A stretch of 64,000 nucleotides of DNA from an uncultured Bacteroidales bacterium (GCA_903926565.1 CAIYJU010000046.1:62001-126000); one strand, 5' to 3'. Positions 1 through 8,177 are shown, counted from the stretch's first letter. Numbers and translations: made by a program. The notes: a model not told the origin generated them from the letters alone.

Positions 1-179
1 CAGATATTCTGGCCATCCTTAACATCCTGCCCGGAGAAAAGCACGGTTCCTTCCGTGGTGACTACCTCTGACGGGATGGGGGGAGCCTGTTTGTAAATCT
101 CCCGTCCATAATATATCAGGACAGAGAAAGAAATCGTCATAACGGCGATAAAGCCGAACCATAGTTTTCGTGTTTGCAT
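1..179 (-). CDS. norB: Quinol-dependent nitric oxide reductase, N-terminal fragment
   Basis: Partial gene that starts at ATG 179 and runs off the left edge; 59 full codons are visible. The protein opens with MQTRKLWFGFIAV, then one transmembrane segment (about residues 7-24), then a periplasmic stretch with YYGREIYKQAPPIP and VLFSGQDVKDGQNIW. This arrangement is typical of the extended N-terminus of single-subunit quinol nitric oxide reductases (qNOR), which reduce NO to N2O in the cytoplasmic membrane using quinol electrons. The heme-copper core lies outside the window. It is downstream of the 4Fe-4S gene and the Rrf2 regulator on the same strand, which fits an NO-detoxification unit. Identification rests on the N-terminus only. 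Confidence 0.8.
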   Translation of the reverse strand, partial: MQTRKLWFGFIAVMTISFSVLIYYGREIYKQAPPIPSEVVTTEGTVLFSGQDVKDGQNI

Positions 180-205
180 ATCTTATTGGTTTAAAAATAA
201 ATAAT

Positions 206-297
206 TCAAAGTGCAAAAGGCAAAGTCAAATATCAAAAATTGAGGGAATCAGCAACTTCCGGGTTTTGCTTTTTTCATTTTGATTTTGCATTTTGAT
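206..297. repeat. Degenerate TGCAAA/TTTTGCA repeat with inverted halves
   Basis: The spacer between norB and the 4Fe-4S gene is built of imperfect repeats of words like AAAGTGCAAAAGGCAAAG on one side and TTTTGATTTTGCATTTTG on the other, so the two halves can fold back on each other. Similar words (AAAATGCAGAGTGCAAAGG) occur just after comF at about 22896-22937. No clear TAnnTTTG promoter was found for norB here, so norB may be transcribed from upstream. It could be a decayed repeat element; its function is unknown. Confidence 0.35.
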
Positions 298-304
298 TTG
301 GATA

Positions 305-1159
305 CTACGTCCAGTCCTCCTCAATAACTTCTCCCTGAAGGCTTACGATCGCCTGTTTGATCGGGATATTCCGGCCGGCATTGGCTCTTGCTGCCTCAGC
401 CATTTGAAGGAGACCTCCACAACATGGCACCTCCATCATCACCACGGTAAGAGAGTTGATCCTGGTGTCAACAATCATGGAAGAGAGCTTCTGAATGTAT
501 GATTCCTTGTTGCTGTCAAGCTTCGGACAGGCAATCGCGATTGATTTGCCTTTAAGGAAACGTTCATGGAAATTTCCCATGGCAAAGGCAGCACAATCGG
601 CGGCCAGCACGACATCAGCGTTTTTAAAATAGGATGCCTGGGGGTTTAACAGATGCAATTGAACCGGCCACTGGCGTAGTTCGGATGCGGGTGGAATTGG
701 TTGTAGAGACAGGGCATGCCCCGTCTCTACAACCGGTTCGATTCTGAAATCTTTGGCTGCCGATCCCGGGCATCCACATTCACCATGTGAATGATTTTCT
801 GATTTTTCTGGTGTCATCATGATGTTGTTTTCTTTTAAATAATTGATAGCCTGATTTAAAAATTCCGTTTCATTATGATCACGGAGATGATCAAGGTGGG
901 CCAGGATGGTATTTCTGCCTTTCGGAACCATGGCTTCCATCACTTTCCGCTCATCATAGGGTTCTGCTTCACGCTCAATGATCTCAATCGCACCCTCAGG
1001 GCAATGGCCGATACAGGCACCAAGACCATCGCAGAACAAATCGCTGATCAACCTGGCTTTTCCATCGATAAGCTGCATGGCCCCTTCATGACAATTGGGA
1101 ATGCAGATGCCACATCCGTTGCATTTTTCTTCGTCAATCTGAATAATTTTCCGTTTCAT
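305..1159 (-). CDS. 4Fe-4S ferredoxin-type protein, NO/redox operon
   Basis: A 284-residue cytoplasmic iron-sulfur protein. Two ferredoxin-like motifs sit at the N-terminus. The first is complete (C13, C16, C19, C23). The second has C43, C49 and C53 followed by Pro, but Leu46 occupies the place of the usual second cysteine. A linker carries HGECGCPGS (about 126-132). The C-terminal half is a separate domain with AADCAAFAMG, IACPKL and EVPCCGG, so further metal binding is possible. Proteins of this layout are common in anaerobes, but their exact reaction is not established to my knowledge. It lies between the Rrf2 regulator and norB on the same strand, suggesting a role in nitrosative stress or electron supply. 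Residues 142-153 are encoded by a palindromic element and probably form an insertion in the linker. Confidence 0.75.
   Translation of the reverse strand: MKRKIIQIDEEKCNGCGICIPNCHEGAMQLIDGKARLISDLFCDGLGACIGHCPEGAIEIIEREAEPYDERKVMEAMVPKGRNTILAHLDHLRDHNETEFLNQAINYLKENNIMMTPEKSENHSHGECGCPGSAAKDFRIEPVVETGHALSLQPIPPASELRQWPVQLHLLNPQASYFKNADVVLAADCAAFAMGNFHERFLKGKSIAIACPKLDSNKESYIQKLSSMIVDTRINSLTVVMMEVPCCGGLLQMAEAARANAGRNIPIKQAIVSLQGEVIEEDWT
699..734. repeat. GCATGC-centred palindrome inside the 4Fe-4S gene
   Basis: An almost perfect 36-nt palindrome whose arms read GGTTGTAGAGAC and GTCTCTACAACC around the centre GGGCATGCCC, with one mismatched pair. The inner 28 nt (703-730) match the palindrome at 20409-20436 apart from a few central and arm positions. 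It is read through in frame and encodes roughly VVETGHALSLQP in the linker of the iron-sulfur protein. It resembles a dispersed palindromic element that has settled inside a gene. Confidence 0.75.
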
Positions 1160-1186
1160 ATATTATAGGTGTATTTAGGTATCTAA

Positions 1187-1204
1187 TTGCCTGTTTACAG
1201 GCAA
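1187..1204. promoter_or_regulatory. Inverted repeat TTGCCTG-TTTA-CAGGCAA
   Basis: A perfect 7-bp inverted repeat with a 4-nt loop in the 51-bp gap between the Rrf2 gene and the 4Fe-4S gene. On the plus strand it is followed by a run of A, so on the gene strand the T run precedes the stem and it does not look like a normal terminator for the Rrf2 gene. It may be an operator for the Rrf2 protein or an RNA hairpin; which is undecided. Confidence 0.35.
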
Positions 1205-1210
1205 AAAAAA

Positions 1211-1609
1211 TCAGAGGTATGATTGTAATGTTTGTTCGTTCAGGAATTTTTTAAATTCCGTGGTCAGTTTATTTACTACAGTTCCCATCAGACATCGGTC
1301 AAATCCGCAAAGTTCATAAGAGAGCGGGCATTCGCCAACATCGAGATTCCCTTCAATAGACTGGTAGATATCAAGCAAACTGATGTTTTTGGGCTCCATC
1401 TTCATGGAAAACCCGCCGGAAGGGCCCCTGACTGACTTTAACATGTCGTTTTTCACAAGCCGTTGCAAAACTTTTGCAATGTGATTTTTGGAAAATCCTG
1501 TAATTTCGGCGATCTTTACCGCATTAATACCATTTCCGGAGCGGGCAATCAAAACCATGCTGTGAATTGCGATGGATGAGGCTTCAGAAAGGGCAAAAAT
1601 CTTGGACAT
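1211..1609 (-). CDS. Rrf2-family transcriptional regulator, NsrR-like
   Basis: A 132-residue winged-helix regulator. I start it at ATG 1609 (MSKIFALSEASSIAIHSM), where the family normally begins; an in-frame extension upstream would run into the promoter. The helix-turn-helix covers about residues 28-55 (AEITGFSKNHIAKVLQRL), followed by the wing RGPSGGFSM. Three cysteines lie in ECPLSYELCGFDRCLMG (spacing C-x6-C-x4-C), close to the Fe-S ligands of NsrR and IscR, so it probably carries an iron-sulfur cluster. With an NO reductase two genes downstream it is most likely an NO sensor controlling this unit. The exact subfamily (NsrR, RsrR or IscR type) cannot be settled by eye. Confidence 0.85.
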   Translation of the reverse strand: MSKIFALSEASSIAIHSMVLIARSGNGINAVKIAEITGFSKNHIAKVLQRLVKNDMLKSVRGPSGGFSMKMEPKNISLLDIYQSIEGNLDVGECPLSYELCGFDRCLMGTVVNKLTTEFKKFLNEQTLQSYL

Positions 1610-1633
1610 GATCAATTCAGGTATTTGAATACG

Positions 1634-1666
1634 CAAATGTAAATACAATTTTTATATCTTCAACAA
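1634..1666 (-). promoter_or_regulatory. Bacteroidota-type promoter for the Rrf2 regulator
   Basis: On the minus strand a TTG (-33 region) is separated by 19 nt from TACATTTG (1641-1634), which fits the TTTG-N19-21-TAnnTTTG consensus of the Bacteroidota primary sigma factor. It lies 25 nt before the chosen start at 1609, supporting that start over a longer form. Confidence 0.55.
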
Positions 1667-1681
1667 AAAAATAAAAAAAGA

Positions 1682-2932
1682 ATGAATTTTTTACAAATTG
1701 CTGGTATTCTGTATAATAATTGCCTTGAAAAATCAATTTCGACAAGTTTTTTTTATGCAAAACCAGCAAGACCTGTTTATTTAATAACGCTATTCCTGGT
1801 TTTTTCGCTCTCCGGGTGGCCGCAAACATATCCTATCGGACACCGCACCATCACCTTTACCGATTCATCCAGGGCAAACAGACCTGTTCCATCTGAACTC
1901 TACTACCCTGCCACATCAGCCGGGGAGGGTACCTCCCTTGCAGCCGGTTTGTTTCCGGTAATCGTTTTCGGTCATGGTTTCCAGATGGGATTTGATTCCT
2001 ACGCTTATTTTAAAAATGCGATGGTACCTGCCGGCTACCTTCTTGTATTTCCTAAAACTGAAACTTCCCTTTCTCCCAGCCATGAAGAATATGGTGCCGA
2101 TCTTGCCTTTCTTGTTTTACAGATGAAGACTGAAGGATTGAACCCGGCTTCCCCGTTTTTTACACATATTGACAGTACTGCAGCGATCATGGGTCATTCC
2201 ATGGGTGGTGGCGCCTCCTTTCTGGGCTGCAGAAACAACACGGTGCCATCGGTCATGGTTACCTGGGCAGCAGCTGAAACTTCCCCGTCTGCCATTTCAG
2301 CTGCACGGGATATCTCTATACCATCATTGGTTTTTGCTGCTGACAAGGACTGTGTGACACCACCTGTTTCAAATCAGATCCCGATGTATGATTCACTGGC
2401 CAGCGGATGCAAAGTTTTTATCAACATCAGGGGCGGCGGGCATTGTTACTTTGCCGATGCCAATTTTATCTGTTCCCTCGGGGAGTTAGGCTGTCCTGCA
2501 TTTACCATCACCAGGGAGCAGCAACACTCAACAACACTTGATTTCACCAGGCTGTTCCTGGATTTTTACCTGAAGAAAATCCCCGGTGCCTGGACCATTT
2601 TCAACGATTCCCTGAACAACTCACCACGCATCACTTTTCAAAAATCATGTACAACAACCTCCATTGCCCCTGGTGTGCAAAGAAAACCGTTCATTGTGTT
2701 CCCAAATCCATCCGGAGATTTTGCTTTTATTGAAGGCAACTGTTCCGGGAATGACCATGTATCTGTGAATGTCTTCCACGTATCCGGAAGGGCGGTAAAG
2801 AACTACATCCTCGAACCGGGAGAAAAACGATATCACCTGAAAATCGATATGAGTTCCTGGGCACAGGGTGTCTATCTCGCCGAAATTCGCAGTGCACAGG
2901 AAACACGGGTGGCTAAACTTGTAAAAAACTGA
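1682..2932 (+). CDS. Secreted alpha/beta hydrolase with T9SS sorting domain
   Basis: A 416-residue exported hydrolase. A hydrophobic signal segment (VYLITLFLVFSLSG) occurs unusually late, at about residues 33-46, so the true start may be later than ATG 1682, but no in-frame ATG is available nearer. The catalytic domain (about 50-300) has the nucleophile elbow GHSMGGG and an early oxyanion region VIVFGHGFQ, as in platelet-activating-factor acetylhydrolase and chlorophyllase-like enzymes, with a later GGGHCYFAD supplying a likely catalytic His. The last 80 residues (FIVFPNPSGDFAFIEG ... GVYLAEI) form a type A Por sorting domain, so the enzyme probably crosses the outer membrane through T9SS. 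The substrate is unknown. It is transcribed away from the Rrf2 gene. Confidence 0.75.
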   Translation: MNFLQIAGILYNNCLEKSISTSFFYAKPARPVYLITLFLVFSLSGWPQTYPIGHRTITFTDSSRANRPVPSELYYPATSAGEGTSLAAGLFPVIVFGHGFQMGFDSYAYFKNAMVPAGYLLVFPKTETSLSPSHEEYGADLAFLVLQMKTEGLNPASPFFTHIDSTAAIMGHSMGGGASFLGCRNNTVPSVMVTWAAAETSPSAISAARDISIPSLVFAADKDCVTPPVSNQIPMYDSLASGCKVFINIRGGGHCYFADANFICSLGELGCPAFTITREQQHSTTLDFTRLFLDFYLKKIPGAWTIFNDSLNNSPRITFQKSCTTTSIAPGVQRKPFIVFPNPSGDFAFIEGNCSGNDHVSVNVFHVSGRAVKNYILEPGEKRYHLKIDMSSWAQGVYLAEIRSAQETRVAKLVKN

Positions 2933-2947
2933 TCTGGCACAGCAATT

Positions 2948-3757
2948 ATGACAAAAGTTATCTCAAGCTTACAAAATCCGTTGATCAAAAATGTGCTCCT
3001 TCTTGGCGAAAAACCACGTGCCAGAAAAGAGCAGAACAGAATTGTGATCGAAGGCCATCGCGAAATCAGACTTGCCATCATGAGTGGATTCTCCATTTCA
3101 GATCTGCTTTTTGCCCCGGAACTGGTTTCTCCGGCCGACCTGAATTCACTGACACAGGAGGTCAGCCAGGCTTCACTGACAGAGGTATCACAAGATGTAT
3201 TCAACCGCATGGCATACAGAAAAGATGCCGGTGGTCTGATCGCCCTTGCCAAACCCAGAAGGCTACTATTCAGCGATCTGCAATTAAGGCGCAGGCCGCT
3301 CCTCCTCGTTCTGGAGAGCGTCGAAAAACCCGGAAATCTTGGCGCCCTGCTGCGTACGGCCGATGCTGCCAACCTCGATGCTGTGATCATCTGCGATCCG
3401 CAAACCGACATCTATAACCCAAATGCAATCCGGTCCAGCATCGGATGCATCTTTACCATGCCGGTGGTTACCGCCTCTTCCGAGGATGCCATAAGCTGGA
3501 TGCGTGCTGCCGGAATTAAAATATTCGGTACCGCACTCACGGCCAATCATCACTATCATAACACTGACTTCTGCCAGCCGGCGGCAATCATCATGGGCTC
3601 CGAGGCCAACGGACTAAGCAGCATCTGGCTTGAAGGATCTGATGACCTCATTAAAATCCCAATGATGGGAAAGATAGACTCCATGAATGTTTCAGCTTCC
3701 GCAGCCATCGTGATTTTTGAGGCGATGCGGCAGCGGGGGTTTTTGTCCCCGCCCTGA
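2948..3757 (+). CDS. TrmH/SpoU-family RNA 2'-O-methyltransferase
   Basis: A 269-residue SPOUT methyltransferase that probably methylates a ribose 2'-OH in rRNA or tRNA using SAM. The N-terminus (to about 95) is the substrate-binding domain with SLQNPLIKNVLLL and VIEGHREIRLAI. The catalytic half shows motif 1 ESVEKPGNLGALLRTADA, motif 2 IIMGSEANGL and motif 3 IPMMGKIDSMNVSASAA, with the conserved Asn, Glu and Ser-Asn-Ser residues in place. Length is normal for the family. It starts 15 bp after the hydrolase stop and ends at a strong hairpin. The modified position (for example RlmB-like G2251) cannot be inferred. Confidence 0.9.
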   Translation: MTKVISSLQNPLIKNVLLLGEKPRARKEQNRIVIEGHREIRLAIMSGFSISDLLFAPELVSPADLNSLTQEVSQASLTEVSQDVFNRMAYRKDAGGLIALAKPRRLLFSDLQLRRRPLLLVLESVEKPGNLGALLRTADAANLDAVIICDPQTDIYNPNAIRSSIGCIFTMPVVTASSEDAISWMRAAGIKIFGTALTANHHYHNTDFCQPAAIIMGSEANGLSSIWLEGSDDLIKIPMMGKIDSMNVSASAAIVIFEAMRQRGFLSPP

Positions 3758-3795
3758 ACGGCGGGGATGTAGCCCCACACTAAAGTGTGGGGCTA
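3746..3795. terminator. Two adjacent hairpins between convergent genes
   Basis: The first hairpin is TCCCCGCC-CTGAAC-GGCGGGGA (3746-3767), overlapping the methyltransferase stop. The second is TAGCCCCACAC-TAAA-GTGTGGGGCTA (3770-3795), a perfect 11-bp stem that overlaps the end of the convergent pseudouridine synthase gene. The position suits bidirectional termination, although T runs are short. The CCCTGAAC word resembles the REP-like repeats near 23 kb, so it may be a palindromic element used as a terminator. Confidence 0.6.
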
Positions 3796-4668
3796 TTTAT
3801 ATTTCTCGTCGTGGGGTTTCAGCTCAATGAAGCCTTTGGGCATTTTGCTTTTAAAATCGATGAGGTTGCCGGTTACGGGATGGCGGATGGAAAGGTAAAA
3901 TGCATGTAATCTGATCCGGCGTTCGAACTCAGAATCAGCTCCGTATCGCCTGTCGCCCACCACAGGGCACCCCATTTCCGAAAGATGAACACGGATCTGG
4001 TTCTTACGGCCGGTTTCAAGTTCAACTTCGAGCAGCGCATAGTCCGGCGTCCGGTCCATCACACGGTAATGGGTGATGCCAAGTTTGGCACCCTCTTCGA
4101 TTTTAACCGAATATACTTTCTGATCGCGTCCTTCCACGAGCCAGCTGCGGATGGTACCTTTATCCTCCTTGGGCTGTCCCTCCACCAGGGCATAATAAAG
4201 CTTCTTGGTGTCCATCCAATGGTTCTTGATCTCCTCCTGCAACTTTTCACTCTTGGCAAAAAGCAGGATCCCTGAAACTTCCCTGTCGAGCCGGTGAACA
4301 ACGAATATACGCTGCTTTCCCTTCGAATTTTCCTTTACGTAAGCCGCCATCTGCTGGTAAAAGGAGGTTCCTCCCAGCCCGCGGTCACCGATGGTAAGCA
4401 ACCCGGCTGGTTTTACAGCAACGAGGATGGCATCATCTTCAAACAATACCTGGTAGGGCGGTTTAACCTTGTTGATCTTCACAGCCTGCTTTACATATTC
4501 AACCGCATCGCCTACTTTCAGCATCGCAGCCGGGTTGGTAACCATCCTGCCATTTACACGGACATTTCCGTGAACGATCTTGTTCTTTGCCGTTGTTTTT
4601 GACGCTGACTGAAGCTCATCAAGCATGTACTCCAGCAACGACATCTCTTTTGTTAATTTTACTTTCAT
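3793..4668 (-). CDS. RluA-family pseudouridine synthase with S4 domain
   Basis: A 291-residue enzyme converting uridine to pseudouridine in rRNA or tRNA. I start it at ATG 4668 (MKVKLTKEMSLLEYM) rather than at an upstream TTG. The S4 RNA-binding domain covers about residues 1-70 (KIVHGNVRVNG), then the catalytic domain with HRLDREVSGILLFAK, whose Asp is the catalytic nucleophile, and the KNQIRVHLSEMGCPVVGD motif near the end. It is convergent with the methyltransferase gene, another RNA-modifying enzyme. Family membership is clear; the specific target (RluC, RluD or other) is not. Confidence 0.9.
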   Translation of the reverse strand: MKVKLTKEMSLLEYMLDELQSASKTTAKNKIVHGNVRVNGRMVTNPAAMLKVGDAVEYVKQAVKINKVKPPYQVLFEDDAILVAVKPAGLLTIGDRGLGGTSFYQQMAAYVKENSKGKQRIFVVHRLDREVSGILLFAKSEKLQEEIKNHWMDTKKLYYALVEGQPKEDKGTIRSWLVEGRDQKVYSVKIEEGAKLGITHYRVMDRTPDYALLEVELETGRKNQIRVHLSEMGCPVVGDRRYGADSEFERRIRLHAFYLSIRHPVTGNLIDFKSKMPKGFIELKPHDEKYK

Positions 4669-4771
4669 GACAAACAGGTGCAAATATTAGTTCCTTTGTT
4701 TTTCCCGCGACAAATTTACAACAACGGTTGCCGCAAAATGATTTTGTGTATCAGAATTCACTCCGGTGTTG

Positions 4772-5902
4772 TTATTGGCGACCGGTCACCTCTGAATACA
4801 AGTCAATCTGGTATTGCTTCCACTCAGTAAAATCGATGGTTTCAACACCTAATTTCTGAGATAGCCCGCCAATGATATATTCAGCCGCATTTTCTCCATA
4901 TCTTTTAATCATTTCATCTTTAAACGGATGATATCGTATATTCAGAAGTTCACTCCTTTTAATTTTATCAATCCCGGGTTCACGGTTGGCATCCTTTTGT
5001 TCTTTTGTCGGTGTCCAATCTATTGCACCATCAATCCCGTGAATGATTTCAAAAAAGTCATCTTTGTACCGGCCGGTTGCAAGTGCTTTCCTGGAAAATC
5101 CTTTGGAGAATGGTTTTTCAAGGAAGGCAGGCCTGTCCTTTAAGATGTCTTCAAGATGAGCATCGCTGACAATATGAAACGGAGGTACGTTCATGTTCCG
5201 GGCAATACTGTCGCGAACCATGAATAACTCAAGCAGTTTTGCCTGGTGATATCCGGAAAATATGCGAAGTTGTTTTTTCGAAAGTTTGGGGGTAAAATCC
5301 TTTGTTGTTGACAATTCGAGCGACAAATTTTCAGCCTGAACGAAACCTGACACATTTCTTTCTATTGCTTCACTTTCCAGGATCGATTTTAAGGAAAGAA
5401 GGTGAATTACATCATTGCTGGCATAGATAAGCTGCTCAAAGGCCAGGGGCCTTTTTATCCAGTCGGATGTTTGCATGGATTTGTCCAATTCGATTCCAAA
5501 TTCTGATTTCAATAATTTGGAAAATGATCTTTCGCTTCTGTCACAAAGGATTGCAGCAACCTGGACATCAAAAACATTTCTGAGATTACATCCGGTTCTC
5601 TTCAACAAATCAACATCTTCACGACCGGAATAGACAACTTTAACAATCCGTTCATTTTCAAAAACTGGCCACAGGGGTTTCAGGTCTTTAATCAGAACGG
5701 TATCTATCAGGAAACAAATTTCCCCGTCAAATATTTGTAAAAGCAGCAGCTTAAATCCATATCCTCTTTTGAATCTGTCAAATTCGGTATCAAAAGAAAA
5801 TTCCTTTACACCATTTAACCGTATTGACAATTCCTTCAATTTTTCAATCTTGTCAATAACCTGAATTGGTATTTGTCCGTTTTTTAATTTGTCGAAGTTC
5901 AT
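4772..5902 (-). CDS. RNase D-like 3'-5' exonuclease with HRDC domain
   Basis: A 376-residue protein starting at ATG 5902; a TTG start 24 nt upstream is possible. The exonuclease domain (about 1-190) shows the DEDDy ligands: FDTEFDR (Asp and Glu), YSGREDVDLL (Asp) and YASNDVIHL (Tyr and Asp). The C-terminal half has an HRDC helical domain (about 210-290, LSKKQLRIFSGYHQAKLLELF). RNase D trims 3' ends of tRNA and other stable RNAs. The length equals that of bacterial RNase D. It is divergent from the GH3 gene across 62 bp. Confidence 0.88.
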   Translation of the reverse strand: MNFDKLKNGQIPIQVIDKIEKLKELSIRLNGVKEFSFDTEFDRFKRGYGFKLLLLQIFDGEICFLIDTVLIKDLKPLWPVFENERIVKVVYSGREDVDLLKRTGCNLRNVFDVQVAAILCDRSERSFSKLLKSEFGIELDKSMQTSDWIKRPLAFEQLIYASNDVIHLLSLKSILESEAIERNVSGFVQAENLSLELSTTKDFTPKLSKKQLRIFSGYHQAKLLELFMVRDSIARNMNVPPFHIVSDAHLEDILKDRPAFLEKPFSKGFSRKALATGRYKDDFFEIIHGIDGAIDWTPTKEQKDANREPGIDKIKRSELLNIRYHPFKDEMIKRYGENAAEYIIGGLSQKLGVETIDFTEWKQYQIDLYSEVTGRQ

Positions 5903-5964
5903 CAATCGAAGGTAGACATTTTTCAATAACTTTACCTTTTCATTTTTTCAATTCATCAAACCAG

Positions 5965-7509
5965 ATGCCGCTTCTAGGGTCAATCATCAGGAAAGCCTAT
6001 GAATTACGCCAGTTTCCTATTGATATACGTGCTGCTGATCCGGTAAAGGAACAGGAAAAAGTCCTTAAAAAATTATTGGCTAAAGCACAGAATACTGCAT
6101 TTGGTGAATACTATGATTTCGGCATCATGGCCGACCATCCTGATTTTGTAACTCTTTTCAGGTCCAGGGTTCCCGTTCATGATTACAACGCCATGTTTAC
6201 AAACTGGTGGTACAGGAGCCTTCAGGGGGAACCTTATGTTACGTGGCCAGGCAAGGTAAAATATTTCGCCCTGACTTCAGGCACATCAGAAGCCTCATCC
6301 AAGCATATCCCCGTTACGCCGGATATGCTTCGTGCCATCCATCGTGCAGGTGTGCGCCAGCTGGTCACCACCACAAAATATGGCTTTCCGGATGAATTTT
6401 ACGAAAAAGAGATCCTGATGATCGGCGGAAGCACACACCTCCAGTACAACGGGACTTACTACCAGGGAGATCTCTCAGGAATTACCGCGAAAAACATCCC
6501 ATTCTGGTTCCAGCATTTTTACAAGCCCGGGAGGCTCATCTCACGGGAACAAGAATGGTCAGTCAAACTGAATGAGATCGTGCGGAGTGCCAAAAACTGG
6601 GATATCGGGATCGTTGTGGGAGTTCCCGCCTGGGTCCAGATCATGATGGAAAAAATCATTGCGCACCATAAGGTTCAATCCATTCATGACATCTGGCCAA
6701 ACCTTTCTGCCTATGTGCACAGCGGCGTATCTTTTGACCCTTATGTCAGGAGTTTTGAAAAACTCCTTGGCAGGCAGATCCTTTATAACGAATCGTATCT
6801 TGCTTCCGAAGGATACATCGCATACCAGCAGCCCGGAAATCTGAACTGCATGGAAATGATCCTCAACAACGGCATTTTCTATGAATTCATCCCGTATAAC
6901 AGTACAAATTTCGACGGGGAAGGAGATTTGAAACCCAATCCCGAAACACTAACCATCGCCCAGGTTGAGCCAGACAAAGAGTATGCCCTGCTGTTGTCAA
7001 CCTGTGCCGGGGCATGGAGATACCTGATTGGTGACACAATTAAATTTATTTCCACGAAAAGGAGTGAAATCGTGCTTACCGGCCGGACAAAACAATTTAT
7101 CAGTTTGTGCGGTGAACACGTTTCGCAGGACAACATCAACTGCGCCATCCGGTTGCTTCAGGACGAATACAATGTAAAGATCAGTGAATTCACAATCACC
7201 GGGATTTGTTATGGAAATCTTTTCGCCCACAAGTGGTACCTTGGAACAGACGATCCCCTCGATCCGGTATGTGCTGCAAACAAACTAGACGAATACCTAA
7301 AGGTGCTGAACGACGATTACCGTGTTGAGCGAATTGAAGCGATTAAAAATGTTTCGGCAGAAGTACTACCTTTGCATGTGTTTCACGACTGGATGAAGTT
7401 ACGCGGCAAGGAGGGGGGAGCGCATAAATTTCCCCGGGTGCTGAAAAACGGTCAGCGTGAACATTGGGAAACACACGTTAACACATTTAAACTCAGGTAC
7501 AATCCTTGA
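5965..7509 (+). CDS. GH3-family acyl-adenylating protein
   Basis: A 514-residue member of the GH3 (auxin-responsive promoter) family, starting at ATG 5965 (MPLLGSIIRKAYELRQF). Plant GH3 enzymes adenylate a carboxylic acid and join it to an amino acid; bacterial members are widespread in Bacteroidota but their substrates are largely unknown. Visible motifs include FALTSGTSEASSKHIPVT (the Thr/Ser-rich ATP-binding loop), YNESYLASEG and YLIGDTIKF, in the usual order of the ANL fold. The stop overlaps the start of a LysE-type exporter, so the two are likely co-translated, suggesting that the product is exported. Confidence 0.85.
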   Translation: MPLLGSIIRKAYELRQFPIDIRAADPVKEQEKVLKKLLAKAQNTAFGEYYDFGIMADHPDFVTLFRSRVPVHDYNAMFTNWWYRSLQGEPYVTWPGKVKYFALTSGTSEASSKHIPVTPDMLRAIHRAGVRQLVTTTKYGFPDEFYEKEILMIGGSTHLQYNGTYYQGDLSGITAKNIPFWFQHFYKPGRLISREQEWSVKLNEIVRSAKNWDIGIVVGVPAWVQIMMEKIIAHHKVQSIHDIWPNLSAYVHSGVSFDPYVRSFEKLLGRQILYNESYLASEGYIAYQQPGNLNCMEMILNNGIFYEFIPYNSTNFDGEGDLKPNPETLTIAQVEPDKEYALLLSTCAGAWRYLIGDTIKFISTKRSEIVLTGRTKQFISLCGEHVSQDNINCAIRLLQDEYNVKISEFTITGICYGNLFAHKWYLGTDDPLDPVCAANKLDEYLKVLNDDYRVERIEAIKNVSAEVLPLHVFHDWMKLRGKEGGAHKFPRVLKNGQREHWETHVNTFKLRYNP

Positions 7510-8177
7510 TCTCGGCGCTACATCCACTGTTTGAAGGCATCATTCTCGGACTGACGGTTGCCATATCCGTTGGCCCGGCGCTGTTTGCATTGCTCCAAAC
7601 CAGCATTAAACATGGGACAAAGGTCGGAATATTCCTTGCTGCCGGGATATTCGTGAGTGACCTCGCCCTGGTGGTGGGTTTTTATTTCGGAGCATCTGCG
7701 ATCGTAACAAATCCCAAATACCACCTGGTTCTGGGGATCATCGGAGGCGTTGTGATGTCGGTTTACGGCGCTTACACTTTTTTTAAGAAGGTTCCCATGA
7801 CGGAGCAGGTTGAGGCAATCAACGAGATCATCGTAAAGAAAAAAGGGCCATTCCCCTATTTTTTCAAGGGCTTTGTACTGAATTTTGCCAATCCGTTCCT
7901 CTGGGTTTTCTGGATCACGTCGATGCTGGCCATCAATGCCACTTACGGAGGGAATCAAAAATCGGTCGCCCTCTTTTTCATCGGAAGCCTTTCGGTGATT
8001 TTGATGACCGACATTCTTAAAGTTGTACTGGCCAACAAGATAAAAATCGCCGGTAATCCCCAGGTAAAACTCTGGATGAACAGGATTGTGGGCTTGCTGT
8101 TCATGATCATTGGTGCCTTCATCATCTCAGGTTCATTGCTGGAGTTCTTCAAGGGGATATCGCTGAAGGTCCCGTAA
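7506..8177 (+). CDS. LysE-family translocator
   Basis: A 223-residue membrane protein of the LysE/RhtB exporter family, with about six transmembrane helices. It begins at TTG 7506, overlapping the GH3 stop by four bases (TTGA). The N-terminal helix GIILGLTVAISVGPALFALLQ carries the conserved GPA signature of the family, which supports this early non-ATG start. A hydrophilic loop (about 95-120) separates the two halves, and NFANPFLWVFW follows. LysE proteins export amino acids and relatives. Translational coupling with GH3 suggests it exports an amino-acid conjugate or its precursor; this is inference. Confidence 0.85.
   Translation: MISALHPLFEGIILGLTVAISVGPALFALLQTSIKHGTKVGIFLAAGIFVSDLALVVGFYFGASAIVTNPKYHLVLGIIGGVVMSVYGAYTFFKKVPMTEQVEAINEIIVKKKGPFPYFFKGFVLNFANPFLWVFWITSMLAINATYGGNQKSVALFFIGSLSVILMTDILKVVLANKIKIAGNPQVKLWMNRIVGLLFMIIGAFIISGSLLEFFKGISLKVP

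Noticed and set aside
19-216. Minus-strand open frame of 65 codons at the left edge
   Set aside because: It overlaps, in another frame, the qNOR start, which has clear family sequence.
1682-1790. Possible frameshift in the T run near the start of the hydrolase gene
   Set aside because: The alternative frame after the T run meets a stop within ten codons, so no better N-terminus is gained; the late signal peptide remains unexplained.
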